Below, in pieces: positions 34,014 to 42,517 of a stretch of 64,000 nucleotides of DNA. The notes beneath the pieces were generated by a model. It saw only the letters and a list, made by a program, of their open reading frames with translations. It was not told the origin of the DNA and searched no databases. The stretch spans positions 1-64,000 of the forward strand of contig MWSW01000010.1 in the NCBI GenBank assembly GCA_002050165.1, written 5' to 3'. A program made the position numbers and the translations under genes. Within the stretch, counting starts at the first letter, position 1; each line of letters starts with the position of its first letter. This stretch comes from Candidatus Tepidiaquacellales bacterium OLB4/UTCHB1. Lineage in GTDB: Bacteria; Bacteroidota; Ignavibacteria; Tepidaquicellales; Tepidaquicellaceae.

Positions 34014-36827
34014 ATGAAAAAACTTATTCGTATATACTTGCCCGTAATTGCGTTGGTATTAATAGCATTCATAATTACCTTTTTCTTTGACGGAACGGGA
34101 AACCCGGAAAGTTTAATCGCAAAAAACGAATCCTTGTCATTATGGAGTTTTATTGAAGAGCAGCAGATAAACCTTCGCGGTGAAAGGAGAATTTTACCGA
34201 CGGTTTACTCGGTTGCAAATGTAAACTTCAGCGACCTGGTATCAGTTTTAAACCGAGCGCCGGCGGAAAGGACAGAAGAAGCGAAGAACTCACCATTGAT
34301 TTTTGAACTACCTAAACCAGACGGAACATTCGAGCGATTTTCCGTAGTGTCATATCAGATAATGGAACCGGAATTAGCGAAAAAATTTCCTGAAATCCGG
34401 ACTTTTATTATCAAAGGCATAGACGATCCTTATGCAGTTGGAACGATAGACCATACTCCGCACGGGTTTCACGGAATGGTCAGAAGTCCGCATGGAGATT
34501 ACTTCATTGATCCGTACAGCACCAATGAGACATCGAACTACATCACATATTATACAGCAAATTTCACAAAAGCATCAGATTTTGTTTGCAATTTAGTCGA
34601 AGGTGACAATTCCGTAAAGAATTCCAATCCGTTAATGCATCTTGTAACCGGTGAACAACTTCGTACATATCGACTTGCTTGCGCCGCTACCGGTGAATAC
34701 ACGATATTCCATGGCGGAACAGTTCCGCTTGGAATGGCGGCAATTACAACTACGGTAAACAGAGTCAACGGAATTTATCATACTGACGTGGCACTAAGAA
34801 TGGTTTTAGTTGCTAACAATGACCAGTTAGTTTACACTAATCCCTCAACTGATCCGTACACCAATAACAATGGAGGGGCAATGCTTGGAGAGAATCAATC
34901 TAACATTGACAATGTTATTGGAAATTCTAATTACGATATTGGTCATGTATTCAGCACAGGTGGTGGTGGCGTTGCGTGGTTGGGATCTGTTTGTATATCC
35001 GGTCAAAAGGCGAGGGGAGTTACCGGATCAAGTCAACCAATCGGCGATCCATTCGACGTGGATTATGTTGCACATGAGATGGGTCATCAATACTCCGGTA
35101 ACCATACTCAGAACAACAATTGCAACCGTAACGGTTCAACGGCATGGGAGCCGGGAAGCGCTTCAACAATAATGGGATATGCCGGCGTATGTCCGCCGAA
35201 TCTTCAAAACAACAGCGATCCATATTTCCATTCCGGCAGTTATTCCGAAATGTCTAATTTTACCCAAACAGGCGCTGGAAACAGTTGTGCTCAAACAACG
35301 GCGACCGGGAATCTTCCCCCGATTGTAACAGTTCCCACAGGTGGGTTTACAATACCGGTAAGTACGCCGTTTAAGCTCACGGGTTCAGCAACTGATCCTA
35401 ATTCAGACCCGGTTACATACTGCTGGGAAGAGTTCGATCTCGGGCCTGCAGGTAACCCGAATAATCCTTCTGGAAATGCTCCAATATTCAGGTCGTGGTT
35501 ACCGTCAACTTCACCAACGAGATATTTTCCACGACTCCAGGACCTTCTGAACAATACAACCGTGCTGGGGGAATTGTTGCCAACCTACACGAGAAGTTTA
35601 TCGTTCAGATTGACAGTACGCGATAATAATCCGCAAGCCGGTGGCGTAAATTTTGGGCTTATTCAGTTTTCCGTAACCTCAACCGCCGGTCCGTTCCTCG
35701 TGGTTTCGCCAAATACAAATGTTACATGGAATGCATCAGACCCGCAAACAATTACTTGGGCTGTGGCAAATACGAATGCATCACCGGTTAACGTTTCAAA
35801 TGTAAACATTAAACTTTCGACTGATGGCGGATTGACTTATCCTCTGACACTTGCGGCCAACACTGCGAACGATGGGAGTGAAGTTGTAAACTTACCTAAT
35901 ATTTCAACTAATCAGGCGAGGGTTATGGTAGAGGCGGTTGACAATATTTTCTTTGATATCTCAAATGTTAACTTTACTATTTCAAGCGGTCCTCCGCCGC
36001 AAACCGGGTTTCCTGAATCTTTCGAAAATTCTAACTTTCCACCGGCAGGTTGGGGCAAACTAAATCCCGATAATGGTACTGGTTGGAACAGGCAAACTGT
36101 TGGTACTTCGCCAATACCGGGTTGGACAGGCGGTGTTATCACAGCTCCTCCGGGTGGCGAGAATGCGGTTGCGTTCTGCACTTGGAATACCGGTGGAACG
36201 AACTCAAATGACCAATGGATATACACTCCGCAAATTTCTGACTTTACATCTGCTGATTCAATTACTTTCTGGATGAAGCGAAGTTTTTCAGAATATTCGG
36301 ATAAAGTGGAAGTGAGACTTTCAAATACTACTCCAACAGTAGGAGGTTTCTCGGTTTTACTTTTGACAAAAACTTATCCCGCAAACAACTCCGATACAAA
36401 CTGGACAAGGTTCTCAATTCCACTTGCCTCTTTTGTAGGACAGGATATTTATATTGCCTGGCGTGAGGTAGTTGCGGATAATTTTAATGAAGGTTCAGCA
36501 ATCTTGCTTGACCTTGTAAATATTAATAACACAACTTCTATTATTTCCAACGAAGAATTGCCCGTAACATACTCGCTTTCACAAAATTTCCCTAACCCGT
36601 TCAATCCGTTTACTAAGATTAAATTCTCCATTGCACAAGAGACTCTGGTTACTCTGAAAGTATTTGATATCACCGGAAGGGAAGTGGCAACGTTAGTGAA
36701 TTCTCCAAAGATGCCCGGAAATTACGAGGTGAACTTTAATGCAGGAAATCTTTCAAGCGGAATTTATTTTTATAAACTCGAGGCAGGTGACTTTACGGAG
36801 ACTAAGCGAATGATACTTGTAAAGTAA
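34014..36827 (+). CDS. T9SS-secreted zinc metalloprotease (reprolysin-like, M12B group)
   Basis: A 937-aa secreted protease. An N-terminal hydrophobic segment (about 5-27) is followed by a propeptide-like region. The catalytic domain carries zinc motif HEMGHQYSGNH at residues 354-364, in the HExxHxxGxxH pattern, and STIMGYAG with the Met-turn. A central part follows with Ig-like repeats (SNVNIKLSTDGG and the like). Then a choice-of-anchor J-like lectin segment (GFPESFENSNFPPAGW, WIYTPQISD, FWMKRSF) precedes the terminal T9SS sorting domain (LSQNFPNPFNPFTKIKFSI to KRMILVK). This order is common in Bacteroidota secreted proteases. Substrate is not predictable. Confidence 0.93.
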   Translation: MKKLIRIYLPVIALVLIAFIITFFFDGTGNPESLIAKNESLSLWSFIEEQQINLRGERRILPTVYSVANVNFSDLVSVLNRAPAERTEEAKNSPLIFELPKPDGTFERFSVVSYQIMEPELAKKFPEIRTFIIKGIDDPYAVGTIDHTPHGFHGMVRSPHGDYFIDPYSTNETSNYITYYTANFTKASDFVCNLVEGDNSVKNSNPLMHLVTGEQLRTYRLACAATGEYTIFHGGTVPLGMAAITTTVNRVNGIYHTDVALRMVLVANNDQLVYTNPSTDPYTNNNGGAMLGENQSNIDNVIGNSNYDIGHVFSTGGGGVAWLGSVCISGQKARGVTGSSQPIGDPFDVDYVAHEMGHQYSGNHTQNNNCNRNGSTAWEPGSASTIMGYAGVCPPNLQNNSDPYFHSGSYSEMSNFTQTGAGNSCAQTTATGNLPPIVTVPTGGFTIPVSTPFKLTGSATDPNSDPVTYCWEEFDLGPAGNPNNPSGNAPIFRSWLPSTSPTRYFPRLQDLLNNTTVLGELLPTYTRSLSFRLTVRDNNPQAGGVNFGLIQFSVTSTAGPFLVVSPNTNVTWNASDPQTITWAVANTNASPVNVSNVNIKLSTDGGLTYPLTLAANTANDGSEVVNLPNISTNQARVMVEAVDNIFFDISNVNFTISSGPPPQTGFPESFENSNFPPAGWGKLNPDNGTGWNRQTVGTSPIPGWTGGVITAPPGGENAVAFCTWNTGGTNSNDQWIYTPQISDFTSADSITFWMKRSFSEYSDKVEVRLSNTTPTVGGFSVLLLTKTYPANNSDTNWTRFSIPLASFVGQDIYIAWREVVADNFNEGSAILLDLVNINNTTSIISNEELPVTYSLSQNFPNPFNPFTKIKFSIAQETLVTLKVFDITGREVATLVNSPKMPGNYEVNFNAGNLSSGIYFYKLEAGDFTETKRMILVK

Positions 36828-36868
36828 ATTTTAATTTAGAAGAGTAGTGTAATTTCTAAATTTTAATT

Positions 36869-36897
36869 AAAGCCCGCATTCTGCTATTGCGGGCTTT
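36869..36897 (+). terminator. Probable intrinsic terminator after the metalloprotease gene
   Basis: A ten-base-pair perfect stem AAAGCCCGCA / TGCGGGCTTT encloses a nine-base loop 42 nt after the stop codon. The T tract is only the three T residues ending the stem plus a scattered ACGTTT, so it may be a weak terminator or act in the opposite direction as well. Confidence 0.7.
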
Positions 36898-36993
36898 ACG
36901 TTTCTACGCAATCGTTTAAATTGTCAAAGATTCTAACCTTTAAACAAAGTTTAATATAAATTATTATTGTACCTCTCAACAATTAAAGCATAT

Positions 36994-38043
36994 ATGACAG
37001 AAGAACAAATCAGATCTTTAGATATTTCGGATATGTATGGTGTCCTGAAAGATTTTCACTTACAAATAGAGGATGCAGTGAGAATTTCCGGAGAGGTCAT
37101 TCTCCCTGCTATAGACAAGAGTTCAATTAGCAATATTATTATTAACGGTCTTGGCGGTTCTGCTATTGGAGGCGATTTTGTAAGAAGTGCGGTTCAATAT
37201 GAACTAAACATTCCGGTTGCCGTAAACCGAAACTACGATTTGCCTTCCTATGCTACCAAAAACACTTTATGTTTTGTTTCCAGTTACTCCGGAAATACTG
37301 AGGAAACTATAAGTACTTTCAAACAGTCGCTTGAGCGAGATTGTAAGATTATATGTATTACATCCGGAGGTGAAGTATCGAAATTAGCGGAGAGCAACGG
37401 AATACCGGTCATCCTGATTCCTGAAGGATTGCAACCGAGATGTGCATTGGGTTATTCTTTTTTTGTGTTATACGGTTTATTTCAGAAGCTTGGATTTATC
37501 GGTGATAAATCGGATCTGACACAGGCAACGATTAGCTCAATCAGGAACCTTTCGGGATTATACTCTGATTTCGGTAATTCATCTAATACGGCTGAAATTA
37601 TTGCCGGAAAGCTCTATGGGAAATTACCCATCGTTTACAGCGCTGATATTCTCGATGTGGTAAATCTCAGGTGGCGTGGGCAGCTCTCCGAGAATTCTAA
37701 AGTTCTCGCTTATGGTAGTTTGTATCCTGAAATGAACCACAATGAGCTCGTTGGATGGAAGGGCAATGAACAGATTATGTCGAACATAGCGGTTATTATG
37801 TTAAAGGATACTGACGATCACGAGAGGAATAAATTGCGGATGGATATCACCGGAGAAATATACAGGAAATATGCTTCATCAGTAACCGAACTTCAGGCCG
37901 GCGGTAAAAGTAAACTTGAAAGGATATTTGAACTGACTTATCTTGGAGATTGGGTAAGTTTCTATCTTGCGATTTTGAATAACGAAGATCCTACACCTGT
38001 AAAAGTAATACAACACCTTAAACAAAAACTTTCAGAAAACTAA
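36994..38043 (+). CDS. Bifunctional phosphoglucose/phosphomannose isomerase
   Basis: A 349-aa SIS-domain isomerase interconverting glucose-6-phosphate or mannose-6-phosphate with fructose-6-phosphate. The first SIS domain begins GLGGSAIGGDFV, followed by SSYSGNTEETIS, the phosphosugar-binding loop. The protein also has GLQPRCALGYSF, MNHNELVGW and TYLGDWVSFYLA typical of the archaeal/Crenarchaeal-type bifunctional family. I selected ATG 36994; an in-frame TTG at 36967 would add nine residues without homologous look. It lies 12 nt before nuoH, probably co-transcribed. Confidence 0.92.
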   Translation: MTEEQIRSLDISDMYGVLKDFHLQIEDAVRISGEVILPAIDKSSISNIIINGLGGSAIGGDFVRSAVQYELNIPVAVNRNYDLPSYATKNTLCFVSSYSGNTEETISTFKQSLERDCKIICITSGGEVSKLAESNGIPVILIPEGLQPRCALGYSFFVLYGLFQKLGFIGDKSDLTQATISSIRNLSGLYSDFGNSSNTAEIIAGKLYGKLPIVYSADILDVVNLRWRGQLSENSKVLAYGSLYPEMNHNELVGWKGNEQIMSNIAVIMLKDTDDHERNKLRMDITGEIYRKYASSVTELQAGGKSKLERIFELTYLGDWVSFYLAILNNEDPTPVKVIQHLKQKLSEN

Positions 38044-38055
38044 GATATTTTTTAT

Positions 38056-39087
38056 ATGCCCGAATGGTTAATTGAATTACTGATTACTTTTGCGAAAATT
38101 GCTGTTGTTCATGGTGTACTGCTTACGGCGGTTGCCTACACTGTTTACCTCGAAAGGCGGGTATCAGCATTTATACAAAACCGGATTGGACCTAACCGGG
38201 TTGGACCGGAGGGATTGCTCCAACCGCTTGCTGATGTTATAAAGTTGTTAATGAAAGAAGATATCGTCCCGGAAAGAGCGAATAGATTTGTTCATGCCCT
38301 CGCACCCGGAATATCCATTATCGTTGCTCTTTCAACGATCGCCGTCGTACCGTTTGGTGATACTATTGAATTGTTCGGGCGACAAATTAAACTTCAGATT
38401 GCAGATGTTAACGTCGGAATTCTATACATTTTCGCCTTACTATCATTAGGAGTTTACGGTATAACACTAAGCGGGTGGGCTTCCAACAGTAAATATTCAT
38501 TGCTTGGCGGATTGAGATCGTCTGCACAAATGATTAGCTATGAACTATCAATGGGATTGTCCGTCATCGGAGTTATCATAATAAGCGGAACGTTGCAGTT
38601 AGATGAAATTGTGTATGCACAATATGGATGGAAGTGGAACATTATTCTACAACCTGTTGGATTCATTATTTTTCTGGTGGCTTCATTTGCTGAAACTAAC
38701 CGTTTACCCTTCGACCTTCCCGAAGCAGAACAAGAGCTGGTCGGTGGATATCATACCGAATACTCGAGCATGAAGTTTGCATTGTTCTTTCTTGCGGAAT
38801 ATGCCGCAATTATAGTTTCTTCAGCAGTAATTGCAACGCTTTATCTTGGCGGGTGGCAGTTCCCTTATCTTCAGGATTTTGGCTTGCCACAGATTGTGAC
38901 AAGTATATTGCAGGTGCTTACTTTCTCTGTAAAAGTAGTTGCACTTGTATTTTTCTTTATATGGATAAGGTGGACTATCCCAAGATTCAGGTACGATCAG
39001 TTGATGGATCTCGGCTGGAAAGTTATGTTACCAATTGCGCTGGCGAACTTACTTGTAACCGCGTTGGTTGTATTATTATTAAAGTAA
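38056..39087 (+). CDS. nuoH: NADH-quinone oxidoreductase subunit H
   Basis: The membrane subunit of complex I at the quinone chamber. It is 343 aa with about eight helices. Diagnostic blocks are [36 protein letters not shown] shortened, [24 protein letters not shown], and the glutamate-rich loop [19 protein letters not shown]. Unusually, it is not next to other nuo genes: it is flanked by a sugar-phosphate isomerase and a thioredoxin. nuoG is 22 kb away in the same window. Complex I genes are therefore dispersed here. Confidence 0.97.
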   Translation: MPEWLIELLITFAKIAVVHGVLLTAVAYTVYLERRVSAFIQNRIGPNRVGPEGLLQPLADVIKLLMKEDIVPERANRFVHALAPGISIIVALSTIAVVPFGDTIELFGRQIKLQIADVNVGILYIFALLSLGVYGITLSGWASNSKYSLLGGLRSSAQMISYELSMGLSVIGVIIISGTLQLDEIVYAQYGWKWNIILQPVGFIIFLVASFAETNRLPFDLPEAEQELVGGYHTEYSSMKFALFFLAEYAAIIVSSAVIATLYLGGWQFPYLQDFGLPQIVTSILQVLTFSVKVVALVFFFIWIRWTIPRFRYDQLMDLGWKVMLPIALANLLVTALVVLLLK

Positions 39088-39105
39088 ATCACAAAACATT
39101 TCAAA

Positions 39106-39624
39106 ATGAAAAAGCTGCTCTTAATTTTATCTTTTTTCGTATTCATTTTATCTTTGAATAAATCACATGCACAGTCATACTCTGACTTTTCTCTCGTTAG
39201 TTTGGATGGCTCTGAAGTTGTATTAAGCGATCTGCTTGAAAAAGGTCCTGTGTTGTTGTCTTTCTGGGCAACCTGGTGCGCACCGTGCAAAGATGAAATG
39301 AAGCATCTGAACTCACTTTATAATGAGTACAAAGACAAAGGTTTTACCTATCTTGCAATTAATGTGGATAACCAAAAATCGTTATCTAAAGTAAAGCCAT
39401 TCATTTCTGCTCACGGTTACGAATTCCCTGTTGTGTTTGATACAGATAATAAAGTGTTCGAAGCATATATGGGACAGGATGCGATACCATACTCCGTATT
39501 AGTAAGCAGCGATAAAAAAGTTGTAGCTACGCATACCGGGTTTGTCCCCGGCGATGAGTCGAAGATTGAGGCTGAAATTCTGAACTTATTGAATGACAAT
39601 TCGGAAGTTCCCGATTCTGAATGA
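39106..39624 (+). CDS. TlpA-like thioredoxin-fold protein
   Basis: A 172-aa exported thiol-disulfide reductase-like protein. Signal peptide about residues 1-22 (ending SHAQ), then an AhpC/TSA-Redoxin domain with WATWCAPCKDEM, cysteines 58 and 61, the CxxC of TlpA/ResA. The cis-proline lies in DAIPYSVLV. It probably acts in the periplasm, for example in cytochrome c maturation or thiol repair. It follows nuoH by 18 nt and is closed by a terminator, so isomerase, nuoH and this gene probably form one transcript. The coupling to respiration is suggestive but unproven. Confidence 0.92.
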   Translation: MKKLLLILSFFVFILSLNKSHAQSYSDFSLVSLDGSEVVLSDLLEKGPVLLSFWATWCAPCKDEMKHLNSLYNEYKDKGFTYLAINVDNQKSLSKVKPFISAHGYEFPVVFDTDNKVFEAYMGQDAIPYSVLVSSDKKVVATHTGFVPGDESKIEAEILNLLNDNSEVPDSE

Positions 39625-39643
39625 AGGTCATAGTACCGGGATT

Positions 39644-39673
39644 AAACCCGCTCCGAAAAGGGCGGGTTTTTTT
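39644..39673 (+). terminator. Intrinsic terminator after the TlpA-like gene
   Basis: A stem AAACCCGC / GCGGGTTT encloses a roughly ten-base loop and is followed by a run of seven T residues, about 20 nt after the stop codon. It separates the isomerase-nuoH-thioredoxin unit from the following envelope genes. Confidence 0.9.
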
Positions 39674-39755
39674 ATATTTTATTTTTACGTTTAAACTTTT
39701 GCGATGTATTATTAATATGTACTCAAGTTTCTGAAATATTCAATCAATCCAAGTT

Positions 39756-41414
39756 ATGCACCTAAGATTACTCTTTATTGTTGTTACTCTTTTCTTTTTT
39801 TGCAACGCTAATGCTCAACTGAATTTAAATGTAAAGGCATCTTTCAATAATTTGTTCAGGTATGGTAACGGAAACGAATATTCCGGAATGAATAAATTTC
39901 AAAAGGAATATTTTGAAGAGATTGCTGAGGGAAGGATTGACGTTAACGATATAATTTTCGGGATGAGGTATGAACTCAGTGAACCGATTGAGTATGGCAC
40001 AAATTTTAAAGGGATAAAGAAACGTTATATTGAATACAATAACCGGAACCTCGGGCTTGGTGTACGAGCGGGCGATTTCTATGATATTTTTTCACGTGGA
40101 TTATCCTTAAACGTTTTTGAAGAACGCTCGCTTGCCTATGATACGGGAATTGACGGGATAAGGTTGAAGTACGATAAAACTTTCGGTAAGAAAAAACCGG
40201 TAAAACTTGAAGCGCAGGTAATTGGCGGAAATTTAAACTACAGCGATTTTTTACAACCCGACAGAATTGAATCTTATAAAATCAGAAATGCGAATTTCCG
40301 TATTTCACCGGTCAGACAAGTTACTATTGGAGCAGGATATGTATATTCAAAAGGGAAAATCCCAAATGCATTTGATACGACTGATATTACAGTTGACCTT
40401 CCGGAGTTTAACCTTGCACTGAATTTTTCTGATTTTCAATTTTATGCAGGTTATGTTTGGAAAAGCCTCCGTTCGGATAGAAGTCAATTGTTCCCTACCG
40501 GACTTTCTACACGTGGTGATGGATTTTATTCAGCCGTTTCATATAGCACGGGAAGTTTTGCAGCAACGCTCGAGTATAAGAACTACCGTTTCGACCTCAC
40601 AAACCCGGATAACCGAAGTGTTGACAGACCAACAAAAATGCTGCCTTTCCAGAATCCTCCCACAGCAGTAAAAGAACATACATCTACTTTAATCTCTCGT
40701 AATCCGCACGTTGTTAATTTTAACGATGAAGTTGGCGGACAACTTGATTTGCTTTACGTCGCTTCCGATAAGTTGACATTTAATTTTAATACTGCAGTGG
40801 CATCAAGACACTACAGGTATGAAGATATTGAGCCGTCAGTTTCAAATTATCAATGGAAAAGGGTAGAGCGGAGTTTCGATTTGATCCCTGATTTTGATAA
40901 AGCCTTCTCCCCGTATTGGGAGATTTATACTGAAGCAGAATATTACGCAACTGACGAAATTCTTACAAAACTTGCATTCAGCAGGCAAAGTCAGGTTTTA
41001 TTCAATGATTTCTTTCCCGAATCTTCCGAAACAATTCTGACAACAACAATTCCCGCCGAATTCAGATATAGGATTAATAATGAATATGCAATAAAACTAA
41101 GCGTTGAACAACAATGGCAGTATAACTCGATCAGAACAGGTGACAAAAAATTAATGAATCAACTTATAACCCTCAATCTGACTAAATCTCCGGAATTAAG
41201 TTTTTCTATTTCAGGCGAGTTCACTAACGATGATGAAGAACCTACAGGGAAAAAGTCATGGTTTATCGGCGAAGTTTTATACAAATTAAATACCACCAAT
41301 TCGATTACATTATCGTACGGAAGCGAGAGGGGTGGTTTGAAATGTACAAATGGTATTTGCAGATTTGTTAATCCGTTCGACGGATTCAGGATGTCCGTCC
41401 AATCAATTTTTTAA
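39756..41414 (+). CDS. Putative outer-membrane beta-barrel protein, 552 aa
   Basis: An exported protein with signal peptide (about 1-20, ending ANAQ). Strong strand periodicity follows to the end, with many aromatic girdle positions (SPYWEIYTEAEYYATDEILTKLAF shortened) and a C-terminal strand ending RMSVQSIF. I do not recognise a named family. It resembles uncharacterised Bacteroidota outer-membrane proteins with a DUF6029-like look, which I cannot verify. It is the first of three envelope genes (followed 19 nt later by the Omp28-like lipoprotein) and may assemble with them. Confidence 0.78.
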   Translation: MHLRLLFIVVTLFFFCNANAQLNLNVKASFNNLFRYGNGNEYSGMNKFQKEYFEEIAEGRIDVNDIIFGMRYELSEPIEYGTNFKGIKKRYIEYNNRNLGLGVRAGDFYDIFSRGLSLNVFEERSLAYDTGIDGIRLKYDKTFGKKKPVKLEAQVIGGNLNYSDFLQPDRIESYKIRNANFRISPVRQVTIGAGYVYSKGKIPNAFDTTDITVDLPEFNLALNFSDFQFYAGYVWKSLRSDRSQLFPTGLSTRGDGFYSAVSYSTGSFAATLEYKNYRFDLTNPDNRSVDRPTKMLPFQNPPTAVKEHTSTLISRNPHVVNFNDEVGGQLDLLYVASDKLTFNFNTAVASRHYRYEDIEPSVSNYQWKRVERSFDLIPDFDKAFSPYWEIYTEAEYYATDEILTKLAFSRQSQVLFNDFFPESSETILTTTIPAEFRYRINNEYAIKLSVEQQWQYNSIRTGDKKLMNQLITLNLTKSPELSFSISGEFTNDDEEPTGKKSWFIGEVLYKLNTTNSITLSYGSERGGLKCTNGICRFVNPFDGFRMSVQSIF

Positions 41415-41433
41415 CTTAAAGATTTAAAGTATA

Positions 41434-42516
41434 ATGTTTAATCGTATTTCAATAGCTGCATTTGTACTTTCGTTATCTATTATTTTATACTCCTGCGAGA
41501 GTAACGATAGTATTACAAACTCCGGTTCATCAGGTACGGAAATTAATCTCCTTATCCCACCTGATAATGCAGTAATAAACAATCTTAATCCGACATTCTC
41601 GTGGAGTGCAATTTCCACTGCTCAGTATTACAGACTTCAGATTTCCCCTACGAGTTCATTTTCAAATATCATTTTTGAAAAGGCAAGTGTAAGTTCCACT
41701 TCATATACGCTCACAGATGCAGTCTTGGTTGATAGCAACACTTATTACTGGCGCGTAAACGGTTATAGTGATGCTGATACAAGCGAGTGGTCGGCTGTTT
41801 CAAGTTTTACGGTTAATACTATCGCAGCAGTTCCAAATGGAAAAGTCCTTCTTGAGTTGTTCACTAATACAAGTTGTATTCCCTGTCTTCAGCCGAATCA
41901 TTACCTCGATAATATATTCGGCAATCAGGGAGTAACGAATAATGATGCGAAGGTTGTAATTCTAAGAGCGCATACTACCTTATTCCCGAATGACCCGTTT
42001 TATCTTTTCAATCCAACTGTTAATGATGCGAGACAAACTTATTACAACGCTGCTAATGCCAATCCGAGGGGATTTCTGCTTGGAGCAAATATGGGTGCAT
42101 TTAATTCCACTAACTGGACAACATTGATTAACAGTAAACTTGGCTCTACAACTGACTACGCAATAACAGTAAGTAACAATTATAATCCTGCTGGAAATGC
42201 AGGTTCACTTGAAGTTAAAGTGTTCCAGATAAGCGGTGCACAGGCTTCAGACCTTCGTTTGTTTGTAGCGCTCACCGAGAATGATCTTTCTTATAACGCT
42301 CCTAATGGTGAAGTCCATTTCGATAATACCCTACGGGATATGCTCAATGGTATCAATGGGGAACAAATAAATCTTACCGCGGGACAGTCATTATCAAGAA
42401 CCATAAACTATTCTGTAATGAGCGGTATAAATTACCAGAAAGCACAATTAATAATTTTCATTCAGGACTATTCAACGAGAGAAATATTCGCAGTCGAAGT
42501 AATAAACGTAAACTGA
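41434..42516 (+). CDS. Omp28-like lipoprotein with thioredoxin-type CxxC and a fibronectin-like domain
   Basis: A 360-aa lipoprotein (lipobox ILYSCE, cysteine 21). After a Ser/Gly linker comes an Ig/fibronectin-like module with the phrases NPTFSWSAIS and TYYWRVNGYSD (about 35-127). The Omp28-related domain follows, with LLELFTNTSCIPCLQPNHY, where cysteines 148 and 151 form a CxxC in the thioredoxin position. Omp28-related proteins of Bacteroidota are outer-membrane or surface proteins. The gene is followed 1 nt later by the HhH-barrel gene. The redox role is inferred from the CxxC; the cis-proline loop is not clear. Confidence 0.83.
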   Translation: MFNRISIAAFVLSLSIILYSCESNDSITNSGSSGTEINLLIPPDNAVINNLNPTFSWSAISTAQYYRLQISPTSSFSNIIFEKASVSSTSYTLTDAVLVDSNTYYWRVNGYSDADTSEWSAVSSFTVNTIAAVPNGKVLLELFTNTSCIPCLQPNHYLDNIFGNQGVTNNDAKVVILRAHTTLFPNDPFYLFNPTVNDARQTYYNAANANPRGFLLGANMGAFNSTNWTTLINSKLGSTTDYAITVSNNYNPAGNAGSLEVKVFQISGAQASDLRLFVALTENDLSYNAPNGEVHFDNTLRDMLNGINGEQINLTAGQSLSRTINYSVMSGINYQKAQLIIFIQDYSTREIFAVEVINVN

Positions 42517-42517
42517 T